Shown here: piece after piece, positions 27,835-36,990 of the stretch
Layout of the letters: each line of letters opens with the position of its first letter
Position numbering within the stretch: the stretch's first letter is position 1
NCBI GenBank assembly: GCA_963728995.1
Contig: CAVSMD010000004.1
Coordinates: 248,001-312,000, forward strand
Length of the DNA: 64,000 bases
DNA from: FEN-1219 sp963728995
GTDB taxonomy: Bacteria; Pseudomonadota; Gammaproteobacteria; Steroidobacterales; Rariloculaceae
Direction: 5' to 3'
Made by a program: the position numbers and the translations under genes
Notes under the pieces: model-generated
Told to the model about the DNA's origin: nothing
Database searches by the model: none
What the model saw: the letters and a program-made list of their open reading frames with translations, nothing else

Positions 27835-30486
27835 GTGGCACTGACAGCCGGCGCCCGGTTGGGCCACTACGAGATCCTGGCGCTCATCGGCGCCGGGGGA
27901 ATGGGGGAAGTTTTCAAGGCTCACGATCCGCGACTCAACCGAACCGTCGCGATCAAGGTGCTCACCGATGATCTATCGAGCCAGCCCGAAGCGCGCGCCC
28001 GGTTCGAGCGCGAGGCGCGAGCGATTGCGGGCCTGAATCATCCGCACATCGCCACGCTGCACGACATTGGTCGTCACGAGCACACCGATTTTCTCGTGAT
28101 GGAGCTGCTCGAGGGCGAGACGCTCGCCGAGCATCTGGCACGGGGGCCGCTCGCGCTTGCGCGTGCCCTGACATACGCCATCGAGATCGCCGCCGCGCTG
28201 GATCAGGCGCATCGACACGGTGTCATCCACCGCGACCTCAAACCGGGCAACGTGATGATCACGCGAAGCGGCGTGAAATTGCTGGATTTCGGCCTGGCCA
28301 AGCTCCGGCCGTCTTCGATCGCGGGCGTGACCGTCGTCGGGAAGGCCGCCGACGTGACGGCGGAGGGCGCGATTCTCGGCACCGTGCAATACATGGCACC
28401 CGAGCAATTGGAAGGCGGCGAAGCCGACGCGCGCACGGACATCTTCGCCTTCGGCACGATCCTTCACGAGATGGTCACGGGTAAGCGGGCGTTCGAGGGC
28501 AAGAGCCCCATGAGCCTGATGGGCTCGATCCTCAGGGACACGCCGCCTCCCGTGTCCTCGCTTCAGCGCACTGCTCCTGCCGCGCTCGACCGGTTGATCG
28601 CCACGTGCCTCGCGAAAGATCCGGAGGATCGATGGCAGAGCGCGCGCGACATTGCGCGGGAGTTGTCGTGGATCGCCGGGAGTGACGCGCCGATCGGCGA
28701 CGCACGTACTTCGCGCGGCACGGTCTCTCTCACGCGTGCCGCAGTCATCGCCTTCGTCGTTGCGGCCGTCGCCGCGGCAGCGGCCTGGTCGATGAGGCCG
28801 AGCGCCCCCGTCGTTTCGTCGAGCGTCGCTCGGTTGATGGTGACGCTGCCGCCTGGGTTCGAGATCGGCGATCGCGCGAGCCCGCCGATCGCGCTGTCGC
28901 CCGACGGCAGTACGCTCGCCTACGTGGCGGCGGTTGCCGGGGGCGCCCGACAGCTGTTCGTGAGGGCGCTCGATTCGCTCGAGAGCCGGCCGCTCGCCGG
29001 CACCGAAGGGGCCGCCTCGCCATTCTTCTCGCCCGACGGGCATTGGTTGGCGTTTTTCGCGGATGGCAAGTTGAACAAGATCCCGCTCACGGGCGGTGCG
29101 CCGCAGACGTTGACCGATCTCGCTGCGGCCATGGGCGGATCGTGGGCGACCGACGACACGATCTACTTTCTGCCGACTTCGACGTCGGGCGTGTGGAAGG
29201 TGGCGGCCGCCGGAGGGATGGCCCAGCCGGTGACGACCCTCGACCGCGCGAACGGTGAGGTGAGCCATCGATGGCCGCAGGCCCTGCCCGGCGGAAAGGC
29301 GATCATCTTCACCGTGTGGACGGGCCCCGGGTCCGACGAACGACATCTGCACCTGCAAATGTTGCAGACCGGCGAGCGGCGTGTCCTGCTGCGCGGTGCG
29401 AGCACCGGCCGGTACGTGGGCACGGGGCACTTGCTCTATTCTCGCGACGACGCGCTGACGGTGGTGCCGTTCGACATCGCCGCGTTGCAGGTGAGCGGCC
29501 CGTCGGTGGCCCTACCCGAGCGGGTGCTCGACGATGAGGGGGCACACTTCAGCGTGTCCGACTCCGGGACGCTCGCCTACATCGCGGCCAACGCGAAGCG
29601 CTTCGAGCGACGCCTCGTGTGGGTGAACGCACAGGGCGTCGTCGAGCCGGTACTGTCTGCGCCACGGCCGTACACCGATCCGCAAATCTCACCCGATGGC
29701 CGGTACGCGGCGTTCACCAACATCGGACCCATCGAAACCATCTGGATCCACGATTTCGCTCGCGGCACCCAGACCGCGCTCACCTCGCCGCGCGCGGGCA
29801 GCAGTCAGGCTGCAATTTGGACGACCGACGGTACACGCATCGTTTACCGCGGCACACGGGCAGGATTTCGCAACTTGTTCTGGAAAGCCATGGACGGTAG
29901 CGGTGACGAGGAACGCCTCACCACGAGCGAATACCTGCAGACGCCGACCTCAGCCGCACCCGATGGCAACATCGCGTTCTACGAAGGCGCGCGCGACATC
30001 TGGGTGCTGCCGCTCGACACGCGCGAGCCGCTGCCGTTTCTACGAACGCCGGCCTTCGAAACCTCCCCCCGGTTCTCGCCCGACGGCCGCTGGCTCGCGT
30101 ATGTCTCGCTCGACTCCGGTGTCGCGGAAGTGTACGTGCGGCCGTTTCCCGGGCCCGGCGGCAGATTGCAGATTTCGAATGGCGGCGGGTCCGAGCCCGT
30201 TTGGTCCCGTAGTGGGGGCGAGCTTTTCTACCGTGACGGCAACCGGATGATGTCTACCGTGCTGCGCATGGTGCCCACATTGAGCGCAGAGCGTCCACGG
30301 TTGTTGTTCGAGGGCAGCTACCTGCGGTCCGACACGGGCGGCTCCGGTTATGACGTTGCCGGCGACGGACGCTTTCTAATGATCCAGCCCGTCGAGCCCG
30401 AGCGTGCGGTCACGTCCATCAACGTCGTGCTCCAGTGGTTCGACGATCTGAAGGGGCGGGGCCCGGCGGGAGCCAACTCGCCGTGA
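27835..30486 (+). CDS. Transmembrane Ser/Thr protein kinase with C-terminal PD40 beta-propeller
   Basis: This is a Hanks-type kinase of 883 residues. The GTG at 27835 starts the kinase domain (about 8-275): glycine loop LIGAGGMGEVFKAHDPRL, ATP-binding Lys41 in VAIKVL, catalytic loop VIHRDLKPGNVMI with Asp134, metal-binding DFG at 151, and APE-type EQLEGGEADARTDIFAFG. One membrane helix lies near 300-322 (AAVIAFVVAAVAAAAAW). Outside the membrane follow about six WD40-like PD40/TolB repeats, for example IALSPDGSTLAYVAAVAGG, PFFSPDGHWLAFF, PQISPDGRYAAFTNIGP and PRFSPDGRWLAYVSLDSG, ending at a TRSGGELFYRDGN-like blade. The layout suggests a sensor blade coupled to an intracellular kinase. It stands alone, and no phosphatase or FHA protein is nearby. 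Confidence 0.9.
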   Translation: MALTAGARLGHYEILALIGAGGMGEVFKAHDPRLNRTVAIKVLTDDLSSQPEARARFEREARAIAGLNHPHIATLHDIGRHEHTDFLVMELLEGETLAEHLARGPLALARALTYAIEIAAALDQAHRHGVIHRDLKPGNVMITRSGVKLLDFGLAKLRPSSIAGVTVVGKAADVTAEGAILGTVQYMAPEQLEGGEADARTDIFAFGTILHEMVTGKRAFEGKSPMSLMGSILRDTPPPVSSLQRTAPAALDRLIATCLAKDPEDRWQSARDIARELSWIAGSDAPIGDARTSRGTVSLTRAAVIAFVVAAVAAAAAWSMRPSAPVVSSSVARLMVTLPPGFEIGDRASPPIALSPDGSTLAYVAAVAGGARQLFVRALDSLESRPLAGTEGAASPFFSPDGHWLAFFADGKLNKIPLTGGAPQTLTDLAAAMGGSWATDDTIYFLPTSTSGVWKVAAAGGMAQPVTTLDRANGEVSHRWPQALPGGKAIIFTVWTGPGSDERHLHLQMLQTGERRVLLRGASTGRYVGTGHLLYSRDDALTVVPFDIAALQVSGPSVALPERVLDDEGAHFSVSDSGTLAYIAANAKRFERRLVWVNAQGVVEPVLSAPRPYTDPQISPDGRYAAFTNIGPIETIWIHDFARGTQTALTSPRAGSSQAAIWTTDGTRIVYRGTRAGFRNLFWKAMDGSGDEERLTTSEYLQTPTSAAPDGNIAFYEGARDIWVLPLDTREPLPFLRTPAFETSPRFSPDGRWLAYVSLDSGVAEVYVRPFPGPGGRLQISNGGGSEPVWSRSGGELFYRDGNRMMSTVLRMVPTLSAERPRLLFEGSYLRSDTGGSGYDVAGDGRFLMIQPVEPERAVTSINVVLQWFDDLKGRGPAGANSP

Positions 30487-30489
30487 ACG

Positions 30490-31011
30490 GCGGCTGTCGT
30501 CGATCGCATCGGCCGCGCCAGGCGCTGAAAGCCCGCTCGCATTTGCCGCGGACCGTGGGTCACGAGGCCGAAACGACGGGTTTCGCGACAGAGCATCGGC
30601 AACGCAATGAGCAACATCAGCACCCCGAACGTAGTCGCGCCCCTGTTGCTCCTCCGGCGACATCTTGCCCCACTGGGAATGCGGCTCGCCCCGAAGTGCC
30701 CGGTTCAGTTGATCGCGTCCCGCGGCCGCCATCGCGTCCGCCGCGATTTCGGATTCGCCGAGTTGGCCGAGAAGATCTCCGGAGAAGTACGCGAAGCTTC
30801 TCGTCGCGCTCGTAACGGTACTGCGCCGAAAACCACTGCTCCCGCCGCGACGGCCCCGACGGAGGCGTGGCATTTGCGTCGATCACCGTCGGCGGGGCTC
30901 CGAGGGGTGGTACGCAGGATCGAGCGCAAACGCTGGCAGCAACCAAATGACGCCGGCGACGCAAAGGACTGGCAAGACCCACCGAGCGGCAGAGATAGAC
31001 TTTTCTTGCAT
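30490..31011 (-). pseudogene. Hypothetical two-helix membrane protein, frameshifted
   Basis: I do not recognise this gene. The ATG at 31011 opens MQEKSISAARWVLPVLCVAG followed by VIWLLPAFALDPAYHPSEP, a clear N-terminal membrane helix or uncleaved signal. The frame then closes. A second frame continues REQWFSAQYRYERDEKLR, a third gives YFSGDLLGQLGESEIAADAMAAAGRDQLNRALRGEPHSQWGKMSPEEQQGR, and the first returns with TFGVLMLLIALPMLCRETRRFGLVTHG, a second helix. Read together, this is a protein of about 170 residues with an N-terminal helix, a soluble middle and a C-terminal helix. At least three one-base shifts are required. The 3' end is not defined. It lies just downstream of the exported protein at 31.0-32.2 kb and may share its transcript. 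Confidence 0.45.
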
Positions 31012-31035
31012 TTTTAGGATCTCGGCGCGACGGGG

Positions 31036-32163
31036 TCAGCCTGCCGGCGGCTTCGCGCCGCCGCACAGCATTTCCCATTGGATCGCGAGCGCTTCGCCGC
31101 TGCTCGTCTCGCGTGCGAGCATGGCAATCGAGCTCGCGCCGCTCTCGAGTTGGTTCGCACCCTGCTGGCCGAACGCTTGTGCGGCGGAGCCGCCGCCCGA
31201 AAATTTGGGGCGACCCGCGCCGGGGCCGTCGACGAACGTGCCCGCGTACTTGTATTGATTGCCGTCGATGCCGCGCATCGTGCCCGCCACGCAGTTGGCC
31301 TCGATGGTCGTCGACTTGGGTCGCCCCATCGCATCGCCGGCCGTGCCGAAGTTCGCGACCTCGGTCTGCGGGCACAAGCGGTCGAGCTCCTGGTAGAGCT
31401 TGCACCAGCGTGCCGCGTCTTCGGGTGTGACCGCGCCGCGAATCACGGCTTTGTCGGTGCCGATCCCCGTCTTCTCGACGGCCTGCATGTTGAGACAAAT
31501 CGCGTAGAGGCAGGCGGGCAAATATTCGGCCCCGGGCGTCTGCCAGCGCGGCTTGCCGATGCCCAACACGAGCTTCATGCGCTCGCTCGGAGCCGCGGGG
31601 GCGGCGGGCACCGCGGCCGTCGTGGTCGACGGCAACGTCGACGGTCGCGCGGGCGGGGTGGCGGGCGCAGCCTGTGTGGGTGGTTGCGCTGCTGCCGGTG
31701 CGGCACCGCCGCCGACGGGATACACGAGCAGCCGCCCGGCGCCGTCCTTCATGATCGCCCCGGACTGATCCGCCGCGGCGAACGCGCTGTAGCCATTCAC
31801 CTTCTCGTTCGTGATCGCCAGCCGGCCTGCGACCTTCTGCGAGAAGATCTGCTGCACCTTGTTCTGCCCGCCGCTCTGGAGCGCCACGACCGGGCAGCCC
31901 GCCTTGTCGCAGGCCGAGAGCGTGGTGACGAGGATTTCGGGCCGGCCGTCGCCGTTCAAGTCCGCGACCGAGAGGCCGAATTGGCCCTGCGCGAGCTGGG
32001 GGAACCCCATCTGCGTCAGCATGCCGCGCTCCCGATCGCCGCCCTGGCCCCATTGGACGATGCCTTTGGGCGTGAATGTTTGCTGAGCCAACGTGTTGGC
32101 GAGCGGTGCAAAGAGGCAGAGCGATGCCGCGAGCACGCGCATAGAGCGACGCGAAGTGCGCAT
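31036..32163 (-). CDS. Exported hypothetical protein with an FG-GAP-like motif
   Basis: This is a 375-residue protein that I cannot assign. The first 26 residues (SMRVLAASLCLFAPLANTLAQ) are a signal peptide. Residues 55-80 read FGLSVADLNGDGRPEILVTT, the calcium-binding DxDxDG loop of FG-GAP/VCBS proteins. A Pro/Ala/Thr-rich linker (about 150-190: QPPTQAAPATPPARPSTLPS) separates the N-terminal part from a C-terminal domain with GAEYLPACLYAICLNMQAVEK, WCKLYQELDRLCPQTEV and GTMRGIDGNQYKYAGTFVDG, which has three or four Cys that may form disulfides. A periplasmic or surface location is likely. The upstream region contains no obvious partner. The start at 32163 is the first Met before the signal. 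Confidence 0.6.
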   Translation of the reverse strand: MRTSRRSMRVLAASLCLFAPLANTLAQQTFTPKGIVQWGQGGDRERGMLTQMGFPQLAQGQFGLSVADLNGDGRPEILVTTLSACDKAGCPVVALQSGGQNKVQQIFSQKVAGRLAITNEKVNGYSAFAAADQSGAIMKDGAGRLLVYPVGGGAAPAAAQPPTQAAPATPPARPSTLPSTTTAAVPAAPAAPSERMKLVLGIGKPRWQTPGAEYLPACLYAICLNMQAVEKTGIGTDKAVIRGAVTPEDAARWCKLYQELDRLCPQTEVANFGTAGDAMGRPKSTTIEANCVAGTMRGIDGNQYKYAGTFVDGPGAGRPKFSGGGSAAQAFGQQGANQLESGASSIAMLARETSSGEALAIQWEMLCGGAKPPAG

Positions 32164-32305
32164 GAAGATTCCCTAACCCTTGTTATGGGTGTTGGCGGGC
32201 CGACGAACCACGACGGACGTTCGAGGTTAGCTGCGACTCGCGACGTCGGCAAGGGCGTGGGCCGGCAGACCCTGCCCCGAACGTTGCTCTCTAATTTCGA
32301 AGCTG

Positions 32306-32530
32306 TTGGGGTTGTCGATCCGCGTGCGCCACGCCGTGCTCGAGTGGAAGGAGTTCCGCGCCGACGACGTCATGGCGATGGCAGGCGCGGCGGGCATTCC
32401 CGAGAAAGACCGGCAGCCTGCTGTCGACTACGCCCGTCAGGAGTTCAACAGCCTGCATGAAGGCAACGCCATCCGTTACCGGCTGCGGCCTGCAGATCTA
32501 GAGGCGGTTCGCGGCATCACGCGGGCGTAG
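32306..32530 (+). CDS. Short hypothetical ORF with coding-like composition
   Basis: A 74-residue frame that begins with a TTG. Its main body reads VLEWKEFRADDVMAMAGAAG followed by IPEKDRQPAVDYARQEFNSL and YRLRPADLEAVRG. The sequence has an amphipathic-helix look and biased third positions, unlike the shadow frames around it. No family comes to mind. There is no good ribosome-binding site before the TTG, so it may be the end of a larger lost gene. The 578-bp gap between the exported protein and the monooxygenase (32164-32741) shows nothing else that I can support. Confidence 0.35.
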   Translation: MGLSIRVRHAVLEWKEFRADDVMAMAGAAGIPEKDRQPAVDYARQEFNSLHEGNAIRYRLRPADLEAVRGITRA

Positions 32531-32741
32531 CCGCGCGGAGACCGTATCGTTGAAACCCACGACGGAGTGAACGACGAAGCGGTCATCCAATCCGCGCGAG
32601 CCGCGAAAGCATCCTCAAGCGCCTCGACCTGATGGGTTGCACCGCGGCCCTTGCCGAGGCGCTTGCTGTCCGCCAGCGCTCCCGACTGGACACGCGCCCC
32701 ATTTCACGAACAAGCTTGTCGGCAAACGAAGGGGGCATCAC

Positions 32742-33911
32742 ATGAACGACGCGGCCGCTACGAATCGCCGGCTCATCGAGCAAGCCGAAGCGCTCGTGCC
32801 AGTATTGAGGCAGCGCGCCCCAGCCGCCGAGCAGGCCAGACGACTACCGCCCGAGACTTTCGATCTGCTGAGCGAAGCCAACGTGTTCCGCATGACCGCG
32901 GCCAAGCGCTTCGGCGGCTACGAGGCGGATTTCCTCACGCAGTGCGAAGTGCTCGATCGCGTCGCCCGCGGTTGCCCGTCGTCGTCCTGGATCGGCACCA
33001 TCTTCGCGGCGATGTCGTGGCTCGTGAGCACCTTTCCCGACGAGGCGCAGGACGAAGTCTTCGACTCGAAGGACCCGCGCATCAGCGGCGTCTTTTCGCC
33101 CACGGGCAAGGCGGCCCGCAAGAACGGCGGCTACGTGATCAACGGCCGCTGGGGTTACAACACGGGCGGCCACGGCTCGAATTGGACGATCGTGAACACG
33201 TTGCTCGACGACGGCGGCGACGCGCCGCTGCCGATGTGTGCGTTGGTGCGCAGCACGGAGCTTACGCGCCTCGACGATTGGTCCGCGAGCGGCATGACGT
33301 CCACGGGCAGCAGCACGATCCTCGCGAAGGACATCTTCGTGCCGGCGCATCGGGCACAGCCGCTGCCGCCGATGCTCGGCGGCGACTACTCCGACAGCCG
33401 CAACGCCGCCAACCCGTACTACCGCTATCCGCTGGCGGCGGTGCTTTCCGTCAACGCCGCCGGAACGCCCGTCGGCATCGCGCGCGCGGCGTTCGAGCTA
33501 TTCCTCGCGAACGTGCATGGGCGGCCGATGACGTATACGAACTACACGGACAAGGCCCAGGCACCGGTCACTCATCTGCAAGTGGGCGAAGCGGCGCTCA
33601 CGATCGACTCCGCCGACGCGCACATGCGGCTCGCGTGCGCTCCGCTCGATGAGTATCGCAAGCCCGTCTCGATACTCGACCGCGTTGAGATGCGTGCGCA
33701 TGTGAGCGCTGCGACGGGGCTCGCGCGCGCCGCGACCGACCTGCTGTTTCACGCGAGCGGCGCGGGCGCCATCCAATCGAACGTGCCGATCCAGCGGTTT
33801 CAGCGCGACATGCAGGCGCTGTCGAACCACGCGATCATGCATCCGCAGACGACGAACGAGCTCTACGGTCGCGTGCTGTGCGGCCTCGAGCCGAATACGT
33901 TGATCGTTTAG
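32742..33911 (+). CDS. HsaA-like flavin-dependent monooxygenase (acyl-CoA dehydrogenase fold)
   Basis: This is a two-component-type flavin monooxygenase with acyl-CoA dehydrogenase fold, related to HsaA, HpaH-like and pigment-production hydroxylases. Such enzymes insert oxygen into aromatic rings using reduced flavin delivered by a reductase. The start at 32742 is chosen because GGGGG lies 8 bases upstream. It gives 389 residues, the family's usual length. N-terminal helices (LPPETFDLLSEANVFRMTAAKRFGGYEADF) and the flavin region (GCPSSSWIGTIFAAMSWLVSTF, GGYVINGRWGYNTGGHGSNWTIV, WSASGMTSTGSS) are typical. The end has LLFHASGAGAIQSNVPIQRFQRDMQALSNHA, the classic HsaA tail. A cognate flavin reductase is not in the window. 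Ten bases downstream begins a large gene of unknown role. Confidence 0.85.
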   Translation: MNDAAATNRRLIEQAEALVPVLRQRAPAAEQARRLPPETFDLLSEANVFRMTAAKRFGGYEADFLTQCEVLDRVARGCPSSSWIGTIFAAMSWLVSTFPDEAQDEVFDSKDPRISGVFSPTGKAARKNGGYVINGRWGYNTGGHGSNWTIVNTLLDDGGDAPLPMCALVRSTELTRLDDWSASGMTSTGSSTILAKDIFVPAHRAQPLPPMLGGDYSDSRNAANPYYRYPLAAVLSVNAAGTPVGIARAAFELFLANVHGRPMTYTNYTDKAQAPVTHLQVGEAALTIDSADAHMRLACAPLDEYRKPVSILDRVEMRAHVSAATGLARAATDLLFHASGAGAIQSNVPIQRFQRDMQALSNHAIMHPQTTNELYGRVLCGLEPNTLIV

Positions 33912-33921
33912 GCGCGTAGCG

Positions 33922-35691
33922 ATGGCCGAGGTGCGTGATCAGGCGCGTGCGGCGGCCATGCTCGAGCCGGTATCGTTCGAGGCGCATGTCGAGCTGCTCG
34001 AGTTCTTCCTGGCGCATCGAGACGCCGTCGTCGCGAAGATTCAGGAGCTCGCGAACGCGCAGTACAAGCCGCCGCCATACCTGCAGGACCGGCGGCAGCT
34101 CGCTCGCGACTTCGAGGATTGCTTCTTCGCGCTGCCCGACTTGGGTACCGACCGAGCGCGGCTCAAAGGGCAGCTGGAGGCAGCGCATTGGGCGAGGGGC
34201 TTCAAGCCCCGAGACCTGCGCGACATGCCGAACGACCTTCTCCAGCCCGCGGACCTGATGGCGCGAGCATTCGTCATGTGGGCGCACACGCGTTGGCCTT
34301 CCCGCAAAGCGCGCGTTCGCCACGCTCACATCCTGTTCAACGTGTATCTGGTACGGCAACTCGCGCTCCTGGCCATGCGCACGTGGGATGCTGGCGCGGG
34401 CGGCGCCGCCGAACGGCTCTCGCAGGCTCAACGCGTGCTCGACGCGGTCTGGCGTGCGACCCCGGCCGATCAGCCCGTGCTCGTGCGGGACGTGCGTTGG
34501 CTGATCCCGGTGGCCATGAGCCCGGGGACCGACGACCTGGCTCCGTATTTCGAAGTGGCGGAGGAGATCGGTGCGACGTTCGCGGAAGAAGATCGCGTTG
34601 CGATTCTAAGCGCCGCTGTTCGACTGGCCGGCGGGCACTTGCGCTCGTATCTTCAATACCACGTCGTGCAAAAGGGTAAGTCTTTCGGCGACGGCGGTCT
34701 CCTTCTGCTCACCCGCAAATCGAATGCGCTCGATTTCTCGCTGCTGATTCACGGGCTCGTGGCTCTGCTCGACGCTTACGAGCACGCCGTTCAGAGCGGC
34801 GACAACGAGAAGCGGCTGCGATTCGCGGACGCCATTTGTCAGGGAGCTTCACCGGACCCGGATCTGTTCATCAACCGCGTCGACCTGCTGGCCGCTTACA
34901 CGATGGTCGAGCACCTATTCACGGCGACGGACGGTGAAGGGCACGCCGCCTACACGCCGTTGGGGCGCCGGCATGTTCAGCTGCTCGAGGAATACAAGGC
35001 GCGCATCGGCCGGCTGGCGAAACCGCTCTACGACGATTGCCGGAATTTCAAACCCGCGGAGGGCGCGCATTCGCCGTACGGAGTGCTGTACGGAGTGGCG
35101 TCGAACATTGTCGAGCACATCGCCTTCAAGGCTTTGCAGCGAGATGACGCTGCACCGTTCGGGCTCGAGGACGTCTTCGTCGCCGGGGGCGCCGATAAGC
35201 TCAAGTGGGTAGCCGGCTGGCGCAAGTTGCCGCACGTCGAACGAAGGGTGCAGCGGCTGTACGCCTTTCCCTTTGAGCTTACCGGGGCGCTGTTCGCGCG
35301 AGTCGAGCACGCGCTGCGCATACCTGCCACGGATGACGAGGCGGGTGCGGCTCCTCGAGCCGGCAGGTTGCACGTCGTGGCCGCCGATGATGTGGAGGCC
35401 ACTTCGAACGCGGCAGCGATTCCTGATTTGCCGGTGCGCTATGTCGGATCGTCGGATATTCGAATCGTGGCTGCCGGGAAGGCGAAGGCTTGGGACGATA
35501 GGCAGATCGCAGAAGCTCGAATGGAAGGACACGTGGCCGTGAGCTACGAGACGCCCGGGGGATGGGTCGCCCTCAGCAAGGACTTCCTGACCGAAGTGCT
35601 CGGCGCCGGCCGCGACGTAAGGGTCGTTGGGCTACCTGGCGCGGCTGCCGAAAGGCTGCGTCTGATGTGCGGCGTGCTCGTCGCCCGCTAG
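33922..35691 (+). CDS. Hypothetical 589-residue soluble helical protein, partner of the monooxygenase
   Basis: I do not recognise this protein. It starts with ATG ten bases after the monooxygenase stop, on the same strand, so the two are probably one operon. It has no signal peptide or membrane helix. It is mostly helical, with acidic and aromatic stretches: VSFEAHVELLEFFLAHRDAVV (N-terminal, about 17-37), LARAFVMWAHTRWPSRKARVRHAHIL-like repeats, RTWDAGAGGAAERLSQAQRVL, SALLIH-type segment LDFSLLIHGLVALLDAYEHAV, and VASNIVEHIAFKALQRDDAAPFGLEDVF. A tail of 110 residues after about 475 looks beta-rich and could be a separate module. No catalytic signature, metal site or repeat pattern stands out. 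Possible roles are an oxygenase partner, a substrate-binding protein, or an unrelated neighbour. Confidence 0.6.
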   Translation: MAEVRDQARAAAMLEPVSFEAHVELLEFFLAHRDAVVAKIQELANAQYKPPPYLQDRRQLARDFEDCFFALPDLGTDRARLKGQLEAAHWARGFKPRDLRDMPNDLLQPADLMARAFVMWAHTRWPSRKARVRHAHILFNVYLVRQLALLAMRTWDAGAGGAAERLSQAQRVLDAVWRATPADQPVLVRDVRWLIPVAMSPGTDDLAPYFEVAEEIGATFAEEDRVAILSAAVRLAGGHLRSYLQYHVVQKGKSFGDGGLLLLTRKSNALDFSLLIHGLVALLDAYEHAVQSGDNEKRLRFADAICQGASPDPDLFINRVDLLAAYTMVEHLFTATDGEGHAAYTPLGRRHVQLLEEYKARIGRLAKPLYDDCRNFKPAEGAHSPYGVLYGVASNIVEHIAFKALQRDDAAPFGLEDVFVAGGADKLKWVAGWRKLPHVERRVQRLYAFPFELTGALFARVEHALRIPATDDEAGAAPRAGRLHVVAADDVEATSNAAAIPDLPVRYVGSSDIRIVAAGKAKAWDDRQIAEARMEGHVAVSYETPGGWVALSKDFLTEVLGAGRDVRVVGLPGAAAERLRLMCGVLVAR

Positions 35692-35725
35692 CGCACCGCG
35701 CCCGGCGCAACTCGTCGACTCGCTC

Positions 35726-36760
35726 TCACTGCGGGAGACGCGTCTTCGCGAGCGACTCGTCGAGCACGTCGTTCACGTAGAGCATCCGGATTCCCACCGT
35801 GAGCACCAGGGCGAGCGGCGTCGCGAACAGCACGCCCGCGAGGCCGAACAGCCAACCGAACGCCGCGATCGCAAAGAGCGAAACGGCCGACGGCAATGCC
35901 ACTGCATAGCGCTCGGCGAGCGGCGTCAGCACCCAGCTCTCGAGTTGCTGCACGGATGCATAGGCAAGCAGCGCCCAGAGCGCGGTCATCGGGCTCACGC
36001 TGAGCGCTACGAGCCCGGCGGGCACTGCCGCGAGCCATGGGCCGAGCACCGGCACGAACTCGAGCAGACCCGAAATCAGGCCGAGCAGCGGCGCGAGCGG
36101 CACGTCGAGCAGCCAGAGCGAAACGCTCGTGAGCACGCCGACGGCGGCCATCGATATGAACTGGCCGAGCGTCCAGCGCCACAGCGCGAGCTCCGTGGCG
36201 TCGAGCACCTCTTCGAGCCGCGCATGTCAAGACTTCGGGAACAGCAGCACGAAGCCGGTGCGGTAGACCGCGGGCGACAGCGAGACGTAGATCATGACGA
36301 ACAGCACCAGCAGCGCGCCGGAGATCAGGTGCCACAGGGCGGAGCCGAAGCCCGAGAGCCACGCGAGCAAAGGCTGTTCGATATTCGTGGTGGCGAGATC
36401 GACGCCGTGCTGGGTGAGCCAGCTCGATACTTGATCGTACGAACTCGTGAGCGTGTGGCTCAACTCGTTGACCTGCCCGACGAGCTGCTGGCCGAACTGG
36501 TAGACGGCGAGTGCGGCGCCCGCACCAATCAGTATGAGCAGCAGGCCGACGGCCCAACGCTGCTTCAGCGGGGTATGGCGAGCGATCCATCCGCCGATGC
36601 GCCGCAGCACGATCGCAAACAGAATGCCGCCGAACGCGCCGATCAGCACCGGCACGAGCTGCCAGAAGACGTACGCCGCGACCGCGAGTGCCACCACGAA
36701 GGCGCCCCCGATCGCCCACCGGGGCAGAAAGCCGGTCGTCGTGTGAATACGCTCGTTCAT
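35726..36760 (-). pseudogene. AI-2E/PerM-family permease interrupted by one TGA
   Basis: This is an inner-membrane transporter of the AI-2E family (PF01594), whose members include TqsA, PerM and Na+/H+ exchangers. The reading frame from the Met at 36760 is normal (about eight helices): WAIGGAFVVALAVAAYVFWQLVPVLIGAFGGILFAIVL, QVNELSHTLTSSYDQVSSWL, and further to GFVLLFPKS. Then comes TGA at 36227-36229, and the same frame continues without a shift: HARLEEVLDATELALWRWTLGQFISMAAVGVL, LLDVPLAPLLGLISGLLEFVPVLGPWLAAVPAGLVAL and RYAVALPSAVSLFAIAAFGWLFGLAGVLFATPLALV to 35726. Arg (CGA) is expected at the stop, so one C-to-T change is enough. The gene is convergent with the 589-residue gene. Confidence 0.85.
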
Positions 36761-36990
36761 GTGCGTGGCGCTCGAGACGATCCGCTGCAAGGCACGGGCC
36801 AGCCAAGCTCGGCGCGGTCACGCGCCCCTCGAGGGAAAGCCGGGGACGTGGGCGTTGCGCAGCCGGCGGGGCACCGTGCGGCCGATTGAAGCTTTGGGCA
36901 GGCCGCTGTAAATGTTGCCGCTTGGCTGGCTTCGTGCCGACACTGAGATGATCCGGCGAGCGCAGCTCTCTCGACTCGCTCGCGCGCCGG

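Noticed and set aside
27973..29430. A 485-codon frame antisense to the kinase gene.
   Set aside because: Arg, Ala and His-rich composition without domains. The kinase on the plus strand is unambiguous.
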